A stretch of 64,000 nucleotides of DNA, from the NCBI RefSeq assembly GCF_037976325.1, contig NZ_CP150265.1, positions 7,381,501-7,445,500 of the forward strand, in the 5' to 3' direction. The number at the start of each line of letters is the position of its first letter. Position 1 is the stretch's first letter. The translations under genes were made by a program, and so were the position numbers. The notes under the pieces were generated by a model, which saw only the letters and a list, made by a program, of their open reading frames with translations, did no database searches and was not told where the DNA came from. Source of the DNA: Paenibacillus sp. FSL K6-3182 (GTDB lineage Bacteria > Bacillota > Bacilli > Paenibacillales > Paenibacillaceae). Below, piece after piece: positions 9,196 to 18,198 of the stretch.

Positions 9196-10287
9196 TTATC
9201 CCGTAATTTTCCTCATCAACAGTTCAATCGGCCCTCTTGAAAAACTCTTACGCCAAAGCACACTACATAGAATGCTAAATAAGAAAAAACAAAATGAGTA
9301 TATAGAGGCGAATATCAACGATTGGTTTTCTAGTCGATTTAATGCGATTAAAACACCAATACCGATCACCACATGACTAACATAATGAGTCAACGTTAAC
9401 TGACCAGTGTGAACAATGGCGTTTATAAACCAGCCCTTATCATATTTTTCAGTCAAGAACAGACATAGAATTAAGAAGGCAATAGCCGAACCCGCTGCAG
9501 ATAATATGTACAAAACATTCGGCAGAATCGGACCTGTGCTGAACAAAAACTCAGCACTTTCGCTGCCCATGCTCGGGATGAACAAATAAGTTAGCATTTT
9601 TGACAGCAGCTCCATCGTTATCGTGACACTTGCTCCAATGATCAGCAGCTTCATTCGAAGCGCCTTGTTATGAAAATCTATTCTTCCTATTAAGAGTCCG
9701 ATGATGAAGAAACAAAACCATGGAAATATAGGATGATAGCCATTAAAAAATAAATTGCGAACAAAACCTTCCAACGTCCAAAAATCCACATAATGCATAA
9801 ACGGTACAGGACCGCCCCATCCTTTAAAGGTATCGAATACAAGCTGAAGGCATTGTGCTGTTATTAATATAGCTGCGCCCAGTCCATACAATATCCTGTC
9901 TCTTACCGTAATTAGCACTGCTGCCATGAACAGATAAACACCATAATAATGTAAAATATCGCCTGTCCATTCCATAACATATAGCAGTAATCCGATTACA
10001 AACAAGAACAGCGATCTTTTCCAAATCATTTGGCGAATAGCTATAATCTTTGCTTTATCGTGACTAGCAACAGCTTTCCGAGACATGAGCGAAATGCCTA
10101 TGCCAGCAAGTAAAACGAATAAAGCCGAGGCTCGTCCTTGAAATAACGAAGTAACAGTTATCAACCACGTAGGGCCATTATGCTCAGCATTTGTAATTAC
10201 AATGAAGTTTACGATGAGCATGCCGAACAATGCCCATGCACGGGCAAAATCCAGCCCAATCAATCGTTTACTTGCTTCCACTAGCAT
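9196..10287 (-). CDS. DUF418/YeiB-like polytopic membrane protein
   Basis: About 363 residues with roughly ten membrane segments. The opening motif RLIGLDFARAWALFGMLIVN and the C-terminal TGQLTLTHYVSH are characteristic of the DUF418/heparan-acetyltransferase-like group. The biochemical role is not established; transport of a small molecule or transacylation across the membrane have both been suggested for relatives. The start codon lies inside the end of the upstream TetR gene (overlap about 20 bases), so the pair is probably translated together. ATG at 10287 has AAAGGA a few bases upstream; GTG at 10281 is an alternative. Confidence 0.8.
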   Translation of the reverse strand: MLVEASKRLIGLDFARAWALFGMLIVNFIVITNAEHNGPTWLITVTSLFQGRASALFVLLAGIGISLMSRKAVASHDKAKIIAIRQMIWKRSLFLFVIGLLLYVMEWTGDILHYYGVYLFMAAVLITVRDRILYGLGAAILITAQCLQLVFDTFKGWGGPVPFMHYVDFWTLEGFVRNLFFNGYHPIFPWFCFFIIGLLIGRIDFHNKALRMKLLIIGASVTITMELLSKMLTYLFIPSMGSESAEFLFSTGPILPNVLYILSAAGSAIAFLILCLFLTEKYDKGWFINAIVHTGQLTLTHYVSHVVIGIGVLIALNRLENQSLIFASIYSFCFFLFSILCSVLWRKSFSRGPIELLMRKITG

Positions 10288-10867
10288 CACTTCCTTTCAA
10301 AACGCCGCTTACAGCCTCTACCCAGATTTGTTTATAATCAATATGTTCAACCAGCATCATAAAGTTGCCAATGTTATCAAGCACTAAGGCAAGCATATGT
10401 GCTTTGGCAGCACTCGCCTGATCTGAAACAAGTCCAAAATGTTTAGCTTTCTCCATCAGCATCTCAAAGCCGTGCAAATACCCTTTTTGGATCATAAGCA
10501 GCTTCTCGTGATAAAAGGGATACCTTGTTGACATTAACATATATTCCTGCAATACGCGATTATAATAAGGGTCCTTAGCCTGCTCATCAATCATATGGAG
10601 TCCGAGCTCAACAAGCTTCTCCTCAAAATTGTCTTTTGTAAAAGTATCCGCTTCAAAAAAAGTCGAGAACTGAATCGCGCTGCACAAGTCTTCAAAAATT
10701 GCCGCTATGAGATCTTCTTTCGATTTAAAGTAATAATAAATGGACGGCTTAGCTATTCCAACCGCTTTAGCAATCATCGAATAAGTCGTTTTCGTAATGC
10801 CCACCTCTGCAAATAGTTGATAGCTCACTTCTTTGATAGATGCCAATGTTTCCTCGCTTTTACTCAT
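10268..10867 (-). CDS. TetR-family regulator (overlaps and probably controls DUF418 gene)
   Basis: About 199 residues. The N-terminal TetR domain is clear: SYQLFAEVGITKTTYSMIAK, then GIAKPSIYYYFKSKEDLIAA. The all-helical ligand-binding part follows. ATG at 10867 is chosen because AGGAGG is 6 bases upstream and the helix-turn-helix then begins about 10 residues in; the longer frame upstream has no ribosome binding site. The gene precedes and overlaps the DUF418 membrane protein gene, so it probably represses its own operon through the palindrome at 10927-10940. Confidence 0.9.
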   Translation of the reverse strand: MSKSEETLASIKEVSYQLFAEVGITKTTYSMIAKAVGIAKPSIYYYFKSKEDLIAAIFEDLCSAIQFSTFFEADTFTKDNFEEKLVELGLHMIDEQAKDPYYNRVLQEYMLMSTRYPFYHEKLLMIQKGYLHGFEMLMEKAKHFGLVSDQASAAKAHMLALVLDNIGNFMMLVEHIDYKQIWVEAVSGVLKGSDASGSK

Positions 10868-10926
10868 TGCAACTCCTCCTGTACCTTGAATTTGTTTTAG
10901 AATATCACTCTTATTATTATTTTTCA

Positions 10927-10940
10927 ACCTATCGTTAGGT
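10927..10940. promoter_or_regulatory. Candidate TetR operator
   Basis: ACCTA-TCGT-TAGGT, a 5+4+5 inverted repeat about 60 bases upstream of the TetR start. Autorepression is inferred from position. Confidence 0.5.
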
Positions 10941-11008
10941 AGAAATTTATGAAAAGTGAATGATCTACTCATTCTTTTTTATTTACTAATTGTTTTTATT
11001 TCTATATA

Positions 11009-11040
11009 TTGACACCACCTATATCGGAGTGATATATTAT
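11009..11040 (+). promoter_or_regulatory. Promoter with overlapping palindrome for the PadR-MFS operon
   Basis: A perfect -35 TTGACA (11009-11014) is followed after 18 bases by TATATT (11033-11038). The spacer and -10 are covered by TATATC-GGAGT-GATATA (11020-11036), a perfect inverted repeat. The placement fits PadR autorepression by blocking the promoter. Confidence 0.7.
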
Positions 11041-11120
11041 GGATCGTAATATAAATATGGATATTTATTACACCTATACCCATTCTATCCTAAGTAAAAT
11101 GACAAGGAGGAACATTTACT

Positions 11121-11657
11121 TTGAACAGTCAGGACGTTATTTTAGGCATGCTTATGAAACGATCATTATCCGGTTACGAAATTAAACAATTGTTCGAGGA
11201 TATTTTCTCTTATTTCTATAGCTCAAGCTATGGAACGATTTATCCGATGCTGCATCGGATGGAAAAAGAGGCATTGATTACGAAGGAAAATGTGCTGCAA
11301 GAGGGCAAGCCGAATAAAAATGTGTTTACCATCACAGAGGCTGGAAAAAGCAGATTTTACGAATATCTGCACAGCCCGATGGAAACGGATACGGTCAAAT
11401 CAGATTTCCTGATGCGGCTTTATTTCGGCCAGCTGGTAGGTAATGACATGGTAGTTATGTGGTTGAAGCAGGCACAAGAGTATACACAGACACAGCTCGA
11501 TCAGTTGCGCGATAAATACGCCATGTATAAAAGCACCATGCAGCCTGGACATATCATATGCATTGAAATCGGAATTAAGGAATATAGTGCTAAGCTGGAA
11601 GCGATCCAAGAGGGGCTCGATCGTATGGATAAATTAGAACAGGAAAAGAGGGTTTAG
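11121..11657 (+). CDS. PadR-family transcriptional regulator
   Basis: Protein of 178 residues. The N-terminal PadR winged helix (ILGMLMKRSLSGYEIKQLFE, then YGTIYPMLHRMEKEALI) is followed by the coiled C-terminal dimerisation domain (QAQEYTQTQLDQLRDKY). The start is TTG at 11121 with AAGGAGG at 11104-11110. It is the first gene of a two-gene operon: the MFS exporter begins 1 base after its stop. PadR proteins typically release DNA when a phenolic or drug ligand binds, so it is probably the sensor for the exporter's substrate. Confidence 0.92.
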   Translation: MNSQDVILGMLMKRSLSGYEIKQLFEDIFSYFYSSSYGTIYPMLHRMEKEALITKENVLQEGKPNKNVFTITEAGKSRFYEYLHSPMETDTVKSDFLMRLYFGQLVGNDMVVMWLKQAQEYTQTQLDQLRDKYAMYKSTMQPGHIICIEIGIKEYSAKLEAIQEGLDRMDKLEQEKRV

Positions 11658-11658
11658 G

Positions 11659-13182
11659 ATGGAAAAATCACGTTCAAACAATAACCTCATCATTCTTGCC
11701 ATGGCACTAGGGTTATTAATGGCATCTTTGGACAATACGATTGTCGCCTCCTGCATTAACAAGCTCAGTCAGGATTTTAACATTTTCGATAAAGTCAGCT
11801 GGGTATTTACCGCCTACATGCTGGCAGCAACAAGCACGATGCTCGTCTTCGGCAAAATGTCCGACCTATTCGGCAGAAAAATGTTTTATATGATTGGTAT
11901 TGGCATGTTCTTGATCGGCTCCGCCCTATGCGGTATAGCTCAGAGCGCTGATCAGCTCATCTGGTTCCGCGTCATTCAAGGGATTGGCTCCGGCGCCTTG
12001 TTCCCAATCAGCTTCACCATTATTTATACGATATTTAAAGACCCGAAGGATGCAGCAAAAATGTCTGGCGTATTCGGTGCGATCTTCGGCCTATCCTCCG
12101 TTGCAGGCCCGCAGCTCGGCAGCTTCATTGCCGAACACTTTGGTTGGAGATGGAACTTCTATATCAACATCCCCATCGGTTTGGCATCCATGATTGTTCT
12201 GATGATTGCGCTCAAAGAAACACGTTCCGAGAAAAAACCAAAAATCGATTATTTGGGAACCTTGTTTTTGATCATTACTACGGTCTCCTTAATGCTAGCG
12301 CTCGAATGGGGCGGCAAAACCTACGCATGGAGCTCCTGGCAGGAAATTAGCTTATTCACGATTTCCGCTGTAATTGGCGCTTTGTTTATTTTTGTCGAGC
12401 TGCGTGCTCCTGAACCCGTCCTTCCTCTGAGCATCTTTAAAAATAAGATGGTCTTGGGCACAAGTATTCTTTGCTTCTGCCAAGGCGTCATTATGTTCTC
12501 CGCCATTACATATTTGCCTAGCTTTACGGTAGGGGTGTTAGGACATAGCAACTCAAACGGCGTATTGACGCCTATGATGGCCTCGTTAATCGGGGGTGCT
12601 ATTCTATTTGGTTTCCTGCAATCCAAATTCGCCTTCCGTACACTCATGCTGTTCACTATGCTAATGACCATTATTGTAGCTACGCTGCTATCTACAGTTA
12701 GCGCCCATGCTTCCAGCGGCTATATGATTGTACTTATGATTCTGCTTGGTTTTGGCGCCGTTGGCCCTCTAATGAGTGTCGCACAGAGCTCGATTGCTGC
12801 AAACGTTGATCCTAAATATATGGGCGTCAGCTCATCTATCGTCGGCTTCTGGCGCAACATTGGCGGTATATTGGGTGCGTCCATTATGGCGACTATTGTG
12901 AACAACAACTTGCATCGGTTAATTACGGCGGGTGCAGATAAGGCTGGCATTCCTTCTGACAAAATCAATACACTTGCCAATCCTGAACTGCTCATGCGAG
13001 CAGGTGGTCAGCTAGACCCGCAAATACGCAAGTTTCTGCAAGAGGCGCTGGCAACAGCGATCAATCACGGCTTTATACTCAGCATTTGTGTTGGCAGCAT
13101 TGGCTTAATCACCGCTATGTTTGTTGGTGCTAGCAGACTCGGAACCACAAAAAAAACAACGACCAGCGCTACACACATATAG
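11659..13182 (+). CDS. MFS drug exporter, DHA2 (EmrB/QacA) family
   Basis: Protein of 507 residues with about 14 hydrophobic segments, the DHA2 topology. The family marks are visible: LDNTIVASCINKLSQDF in helix 1, GKMSDLFGRKMFY (motif A) after helix 2, and the antiporter-type GPQLGSFIAEHFGWRWNFYI near helix 5. It should exchange protons for a hydrophobic drug or toxic compound. It follows the PadR gene by one base and shares its promoter, so its expression is probably ligand-induced through PadR. The substrate cannot be read from sequence. Confidence 0.93.
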   Translation: MEKSRSNNNLIILAMALGLLMASLDNTIVASCINKLSQDFNIFDKVSWVFTAYMLAATSTMLVFGKMSDLFGRKMFYMIGIGMFLIGSALCGIAQSADQLIWFRVIQGIGSGALFPISFTIIYTIFKDPKDAAKMSGVFGAIFGLSSVAGPQLGSFIAEHFGWRWNFYINIPIGLASMIVLMIALKETRSEKKPKIDYLGTLFLIITTVSLMLALEWGGKTYAWSSWQEISLFTISAVIGALFIFVELRAPEPVLPLSIFKNKMVLGTSILCFCQGVIMFSAITYLPSFTVGVLGHSNSNGVLTPMMASLIGGAILFGFLQSKFAFRTLMLFTMLMTIIVATLLSTVSAHASSGYMIVLMILLGFGAVGPLMSVAQSSIAANVDPKYMGVSSSIVGFWRNIGGILGASIMATIVNNNLHRLITAGADKAGIPSDKINTLANPELLMRAGGQLDPQIRKFLQEALATAINHGFILSICVGSIGLITAMFVGASRLGTTKKTTTSATHI

Positions 13183-13194
13183 AGGTAAACGGAC

Positions 13195-13238
13195 ATGCAA
13201 CGGTAATCTGTGATCTGCGATACAAATTACCGTTGCGT
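13195..13238. terminator. Inverted repeat after the MFS gene, weak terminator
   Basis: GCAACGGTAAT (13197-13207) and ATTACCGTTGC (13226-13236) form an 11 bp stem with an 18-base loop. No strong T tract follows, so termination may be inefficient. Confidence 0.5.
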
Positions 13239-13287
13239 GCATCCTTATTCTTCATCCGTAGGTTTATGTATACCGTCTTCATAAAAG

Positions 13288-13950
13288 TCAAAAATGAGCT
13301 TTCTTTGTCCCTCTGACCGCGTAGAAAACGTCAGATATTTTCTTCCCTTTTTTTCTCAGTTCGTTTCCCAGCCATTCCTTCGTCAGCCCATTCTCTTTCA
13401 TTTCTTTTTCCAAAAGTGAACCATCCACAATCAATTCAATTGGAAACTCCAGCTTGTTTAATTGAAGCTTCATGTCCTTTTTCGTGACAAGCTGATACTC
13501 GTCTTTTTTTAATACAGACACCATTCCATTATCCTCAAGAACTGCATATTCAACCTCATCCATATTAAAAATCCCATTTTCTCTTAAAGCTTGATCCAAA
13601 GAATCCAACGTATATCTAACTTTCTTCATATTATTCTCAAGAATCTTCCCGCCTTCAATGAGAACGGTTGGGGAGCCTGAAATCCAGCTTCTTAATTTAC
13701 GCCTCTTTAAGGCAACGACAGATAACAGATAAGACGTAACCGTCATAACCGCGAGTAATAAAATAATATGCGACCATTTTAATGTTTCATTGAATGCCAG
13801 GTTGGCTGCAAGTGCCCCTATCGTAATGCCGGTCACAAAATCATGAAATGCCATGTTGGAAATCGTCTGTTTCCCCAATATTCTAGCTACTAATAAAAGC
13901 AGTAAAATAGCAACAATCGTACGTATTAAAATATCCATATAGGTATGCAT
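13288..13950 (-). CDS. DUF421 (YetF-like) membrane protein
   Basis: Protein of 220 residues. Three N-terminal membrane helices contain the family motif ARILGKQTISNMAFHDFV, and the cytosolic domain carries SGSPTVLIEGGKI and MDEVEYAVLEDNGMVSV, which define the DUF421/YetF group found in several copies in Bacillales. The function is unknown; related proteins have been linked to sporulation or envelope stress. ATG at 13950 has GAGGTGG upstream. The gene stands alone and convergent to the MFS exporter. Confidence 0.88.
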   Translation of the reverse strand: MHTYMDILIRTIVAILLLLLVARILGKQTISNMAFHDFVTGITIGALAANLAFNETLKWSHIILLLAVMTVTSYLLSVVALKRRKLRSWISGSPTVLIEGGKILENNMKKVRYTLDSLDQALRENGIFNMDEVEYAVLEDNGMVSVLKKDEYQLVTKKDMKLQLNKLEFPIELIVDGSLLEKEMKENGLTKEWLGNELRKKGKKISDVFYAVRGTKKAHF

Positions 13951-14121
13951 GCTGTGATTCCACCTCTACTCTTATTGTTACCCAAGCGATTTGAAAAAAA
14001 TCATGGAACAGCGTATCATCTTTAAAGTGAACAGATTAGAGACCACTTCTAGTGACGATGAAGATACGTCGCTTTTGTATTGTATTTTGCTATATGACTA
14101 TTTGTATTGGAGCTGAGAATG

Positions 14122-15354
14122 ATGAAAACCGAGATTATAAACAGATTTATCACTTACGCGCAGGTGGACACACAGTCCGATGAAAGCAGTGAAACCTGCC
14201 CTTCCACGCCTGGACAACTGACGTTAGCTAACATGCTAGTAGAAGAATTGAAAGCCATCGGCATGCAAGAGGTTACGATGGATGCTAACGGCTATGTCAT
14301 GGCTACCCTTCCAGCCAATACGGATAAAGAGATCCCAACCATCGGCTTCCTTGCGCATATCGATACAGCAACTGACTTTACTGGCACTAACGTCAAGCCG
14401 CAAATTATTGAACAATATGACGGGAACGACATTATCTTAAATGAAGCACAGCGCATCATTATGTCGCCGAACGACTTCCCAGAGCTGCACGGCTATAAAG
14501 GTCATACTTTGATTACAACAGACGGCACGACACTGCTTGGTGCAGACGATAAAGCAGGCATAACTGAGATCATGACGGCGATGGCTCATCTCATTAATCA
14601 TCCTGAGTTGAAGCACGGTAAAATAAGAGTAGCCTTCACTCCTGATGAAGAGATCGGCCGAGGCCCGCATAAGTTTGATGTACAAGCCTTTGATGCGGTC
14701 TATGCCTATACAATGGATGGAGGTCCGCTGGGCGAACTTCAATACGAAAGCTTTAATGCCGCTGGCGCTGTCATTATATGCAAGGGCAAAAACGTGCATC
14801 CCGGAACGGCCAAAGGCAAAATGATCAATGCCGCCAAAATGGCGATGGAGCTTCACGGAAAACTGCCAGCTAACGAAACACCTGAGCAGACAGAAGGCCA
14901 TGAAGGCTTCTACCACCTGTCATCCATTCAAGGCGACGTCGAGCAAACGGAGCTTCATTATTTGATACGTGATCATGACCGCAACCGATTTAATGAAAGA
15001 AAGCTGGAGCTAACTCGTATCGTAGAGGAACTGAAAGCGAAGTACGGAGAAGAACGTATTGTACTTGAAATAAAGGATCAATACTACAATATGAAGGAGA
15101 AAATCGAGCCGGTGATCCAAGTCGTAGACATCGCAGAGCAAGCGATGATCAACCTTGGCATTACCCCGCTAATCGAGCCGATTCGCGGCGGCACAGACGG
15201 CTCGCAGCTTTCCTACATGGGGTTACCGACACCGAATATTTTCACCGGCGGAGAAAATTATCATGGCCGATTTGAATATGTATCGGTTAACAATATGGTA
15301 CAAGCCGTCAATACGATTATTGAAATCGTTAAGCTGTACGAACAAAAAGCTTAA
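14122..15354 (+). CDS. pepT: Peptidase T (tripeptide aminopeptidase)
   Basis: Cytosolic M20B metallopeptidase of 410 residues, removing the N-terminal residue from tripeptides. The di-zinc site motifs are present: [28 protein letters not shown] and, near the C-terminus, [11 protein letters not shown] with FTGGENYHG. The length matches the family. ATG at 14122 gives the usual N-terminus (MKTEIINRF) and has GGAG 9 bases upstream; ATG at 14119 and TTG at 14107 are in-frame alternatives. It is monocistronic, closed by a strong terminator, and probably serves peptide nutrition or turnover. Confidence 0.96.
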   Translation: MKTEIINRFITYAQVDTQSDESSETCPSTPGQLTLANMLVEELKAIGMQEVTMDANGYVMATLPANTDKEIPTIGFLAHIDTATDFTGTNVKPQIIEQYDGNDIILNEAQRIIMSPNDFPELHGYKGHTLITTDGTTLLGADDKAGITEIMTAMAHLINHPELKHGKIRVAFTPDEEIGRGPHKFDVQAFDAVYAYTMDGGPLGELQYESFNAAGAVIICKGKNVHPGTAKGKMINAAKMAMELHGKLPANETPEQTEGHEGFYHLSSIQGDVEQTELHYLIRDHDRNRFNERKLELTRIVEELKAKYGEERIVLEIKDQYYNMKEKIEPVIQVVDIAEQAMINLGITPLIEPIRGGTDGSQLSYMGLPTPNIFTGGENYHGRFEYVSVNNMVQAVNTIIEIVKLYEQKA

Positions 15355-15364
15355 TGATCGTCAT

Positions 15365-15410
15365 AAACAAACAGGCTGTCGTCCACATGACGACAGCCTG
15401 TTTGTTTTTT
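15365..15410. terminator. Strong terminator after pepT
   Basis: AAACAAACAGGCTGTCG and CGACAGCCTGTTTG form a long perfect stem followed by TTTTTT. The A-rich 5' side allows bidirectional use for the convergent HxlR gene. Confidence 0.92.
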
Positions 15411-15416
15411 GATGGT

Positions 15417-15821
15417 TTAACAAAGCACATCTTCTTCCTGTTCGACGATATCCATCTCAAGATTATTTAGGCCATTGTCTTCCAATACGGCAGCCTTATT
15501 GCCGTATTCTTTAATAATATGAATCTCACCCCATGAGCAAAGGGAGTCCAATATTGATTTTAAGCTCCATCCGTATTCACTGAGCTCATATTCAACCCGC
15601 GGCGGGACCTCATTATAGCTTATTCGATTCACGATGCCATCTTGCTCCAGCTCTCTCAGCTGCTGCGTTAACATCTTTTGTGTAATGGAGGGCATAATAC
15701 GTTTGAGATCACTCGTTCTTTTTTTGCCATGCGTTAAGTGACAAAGGATTACGCATTTCCATTTTCCTCCAATAACCTCGAGGGTCGCTTCCACTGAAAT
15801 ATTGTATTTTTTCTTAATCAT
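15417..15821 (-). CDS. HxlR-family transcriptional regulator
   Basis: Protein of 134 residues. Typical HxlR winged helix: VEATLEVIGGKWKCVILCHL, then SITQKMLTQQLRELEQDGIV and PPRVEYELSEYG. Many family members sense electrophiles through a cysteine; cysteines are present here in the DNA-binding part (WKCVILC) and near the C-terminus (SLCSWG), but thiol sensing is inference. Good ribosome binding site (GGGGAGG) before ATG at 15821. Divergent from an MFS exporter plus aldo-keto reductase operon, which it probably represses. Confidence 0.92.
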   Translation of the reverse strand: MIKKKYNISVEATLEVIGGKWKCVILCHLTHGKKRTSDLKRIMPSITQKMLTQQLRELEQDGIVNRISYNEVPPRVEYELSEYGWSLKSILDSLCSWGEIHIIKEYGNKAAVLEDNGLNNLEMDIVEQEEDVLC

Positions 15822-15869
15822 AGATATAACCTCCCCAACCGAGCTATCGCCTACTGTTCATACATTTAT

Positions 15870-15906
15870 TACTTTTTAGTACCTATAGCACTTCAAAGTA
15901 CGTACT
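15870..15906. promoter_or_regulatory. Candidate HxlR operators
   Basis: Two palindromes lie in the 156-base divergent gap: TACT-TTTT-AGTA at 15870-15881 and AGTACGTACT at 15897-15906. TACT/AGTA half-sites are typical of HxlR-family operators such as those of YodB and CatR. Binding is inferred. Confidence 0.5.
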
Positions 15907-15977
15907 GTTCATTACTGCCTAAACCCATCATAATAGCACTTACCGGCCGGCAATACCATACAAAAGGGGTTATACAA

Positions 15978-17183
15978 ATGGCTTTAGATAAAAAAAGAAG
16001 TACCCTTGCGCTTCTAGCGTTAGCCATAAGCGCCTTTGCGATTGGGACAACAGAGTTCATCAGTGTAGGGCTTCTCCCGCTTATCTCTGAAGACTTGAAT
16101 ATATCGGTTACAACATCGGCACTAACCGTTACGTTGTATGCTCTTGGGGTTACTTTTGGAGCTCCAATATTAACATCTTTAACATCTACGATTCCGAGAA
16201 AAACATTATTGTTTTGGATCATGATTGTTTTTATTGCTGGGAACAGTCTTGCGGCATCGGCAAGCGGCGTTGGTATTTTACTTACCGCACGCGTCATCTC
16301 AGCACTGGCTCATGGCGTATTTATGTCAATAGGCGCTACCATTGCAGCCGATCTCGTTCCCGAGAACCGCAGAGCTAGCGCAATCGCAATTATGTTCTCA
16401 GGACTCACTGTAGCAACCGTTACAGGCGTACCGTTAGGTACTTGGATTGGACAGCATATGGGCTGGCGTGCTGCTTTTGTTGGCATAGTTCTTATTGGCG
16501 TTATCGCTTTTATTGCCAATATGGTGTTGATTCCTTCCGATTTGCGCAAAGGAACTCGAACACAGCTGCGCGAGCAGATAAAGCTGGTTACGAATGGACG
16601 ATTGCTGCTTGCATTCGCGATTACTGCTATTGGGTACGGGGGTACGTTTGTTGTCTTTACTTATTTATCCCCGTTGCTTCACGATATAACCGGATTTAAG
16701 GAAAGTACGGTAGCGGCCATTCTTTTGGTATACGGCATCGCCATCGCCATCGGCAATGTCATTGGTGGGAAAGCTGCCAATAAGAAGCCGATTACCGCCT
16801 TGTTTTACATGTTTATTTTGCAGGCTGTCATACTCTTTGTTCTTACCTTCACCGCACCATTTAAAGTGGTTGGCTTAATTACGATTATCTTGATGGGACT
16901 GTTTGCATTCATGAACGTACCCGGCTTGCAAGTGCATGTCGTGATGCTCGCTGAACGTTATGCGCCGAAGGCGGTAGATGTCGCTTCGGCTGTCAACATC
17001 GCTGCGTTTAACGCAGGTATCGCCATTGGCGCCTATTTGGGCGGTGTCGTTACGGACTCGATGGGACTTATTCATACGGCATGGGTTGGGGGATTGATGG
17101 TTCTCGGCGCTGTTATTTTAACCGGCTGGGCTAGAGCTTTAGAGAAAAAAGATGAAACAAAACACAGGAGGGCTTCATTATGA
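15978..17183 (+). CDS. MFS transporter, DHA1 family (AraJ/YdhP-like efflux)
   Basis: Protein of 401 residues with 12 predicted helices. The N-terminus reads LALLALAISAFAIGTTEFIS, the TTEF signature of sugar/drug-efflux MFS proteins, with GVPLGTWIGQHMGWRAAF at helix 5. It is expected to export a small metabolite or drug by proton antiport. AAGGGG precedes the ATG at 15978. Its stop overlaps the start of the aldo-keto reductase (ATGA), so the two are translated together. Likely regulated by the divergent HxlR gene. Confidence 0.9.
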   Translation: MALDKKRSTLALLALAISAFAIGTTEFISVGLLPLISEDLNISVTTSALTVTLYALGVTFGAPILTSLTSTIPRKTLLFWIMIVFIAGNSLAASASGVGILLTARVISALAHGVFMSIGATIAADLVPENRRASAIAIMFSGLTVATVTGVPLGTWIGQHMGWRAAFVGIVLIGVIAFIANMVLIPSDLRKGTRTQLREQIKLVTNGRLLLAFAITAIGYGGTFVVFTYLSPLLHDITGFKESTVAAILLVYGIAIAIGNVIGGKAANKKPITALFYMFILQAVILFVLTFTAPFKVVGLITIILMGLFAFMNVPGLQVHVVMLAERYAPKAVDVASAVNIAAFNAGIAIGAYLGGVVTDSMGLIHTAWVGGLMVLGAVILTGWARALEKKDETKHRRASL

Positions 17184-18025
17184 TCGCAAAAAATTTACAG
17201 GATACAACTACACTTCACAACGGTGTTCAAATGCCTTGGTTTGGTCTTGGCGTCTTTAAAGTTGAGGATGGCTCGGAGCTGGTTGAGTCCGTCAAAGCAG
17301 CGATTAAAAACGGTTACCGCAGTATTGACACCGCAGCTATTTATGTCAATGAAACAGGTGTCGGACAAGGCATTCGTGAAGCTATGGCTGAGTATAACGT
17401 GACCAGAGAAGAGCTTTTTGTCACATCAAAGGTTTGGAATGCTGATCTTGGATATGAATCTACACTGGCGGCTTACGAAACTACGCTAAATAAACTCGGT
17501 TTAGACTATCTTGACCTGTACCTGATTCATTGGCCTGTAGAAGGCAAATTCCAAGAGGCGTGGAGAGCTTTAGAGACCCTTTACAAGGATGGCCGAGTCA
17601 AAGCTATTGGCGTAAGCAATTTCCAGATTCATCATTTGGAGACGTTAATAAAAGACGCTGCCGTTAAACCGATGATCAATCAAGTGGAGCTCCATCCGCA
17701 GCTAACGCAGAAAGAGTTAATCGACTATTGCAAGAAACAAGGCATCCAAATTGAAGCATGGTCTCCGCTTATGCAAGGTCAGCTGTTAGATCATCCCGTT
17801 CTTAAAGAGATTGCTGAAAAGCATAACAAATCCATTGCTCAAGTCATTCTGCGCTGGGATTTGCAGCATGGCATTGTAACGATTCCGAAGTCAACGAAAG
17901 AGCATCGCATCATCGAAAATAGTAATTTATTTGATTTTGAACTATCTGAGAGTGAGCTGTCCCGGATAGACGCTCTGAACCAAAATCTTCGGGTGGGTCC
18001 AGATCCGGATAACTTTGATTTTTAA
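17180..18025 (+). CDS. Aldo/keto reductase
   Basis: Protein of 281 residues, an NADPH-dependent TIM-barrel reductase of aldehydes and ketones. The catalytic tetrad is complete: Asp and Tyr in DTAAIYVNE, Lys in VTSKVWN, His in LYLIHWP. The cofactor-binding IPKST motif is near residue 240. It resembles Bacillus YvgN/YtbE, which reduce glyoxal and methylglyoxal. AGGAGGG precedes the ATG at 17180, which overlaps the MFS stop by 4 bases. With an HxlR regulator and an exporter, a role in detoxifying reactive carbonyls or quinones is plausible but inferred. Confidence 0.94.
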   Translation: MIAKNLQDTTTLHNGVQMPWFGLGVFKVEDGSELVESVKAAIKNGYRSIDTAAIYVNETGVGQGIREAMAEYNVTREELFVTSKVWNADLGYESTLAAYETTLNKLGLDYLDLYLIHWPVEGKFQEAWRALETLYKDGRVKAIGVSNFQIHHLETLIKDAAVKPMINQVELHPQLTQKELIDYCKKQGIQIEAWSPLMQGQLLDHPVLKEIAEKHNKSIAQVILRWDLQHGIVTIPKSTKEHRIIENSNLFDFELSESELSRIDALNQNLRVGPDPDNFDF

Positions 18026-18046
18026 TATAATAGCGGAACAACAATA

Positions 18047-18095
18047 GGGCTGTCCCAAACGCAGATACATCTACGTTTGGGACAGCCCTTATTTA
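18047..18095 (+). terminator. Strong terminator after the aldo-keto reductase
   Basis: GGGCTGTCCCAAACG and CGTTTGGGACAGCCC form a 15 bp perfect stem; the loop contains a further AGAT/ATCT pairing. TTATTT follows. Confidence 0.88.
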
Positions 18096-18198
18096 ATAGT
18101 GCCTTATTGCAGGATAATGCGGAATGATATCGAAATGAATGTACGTATAACGTATTTTTGGCGAAAATCATTCGAATGAGATCCAAGTGGAGGGTACT

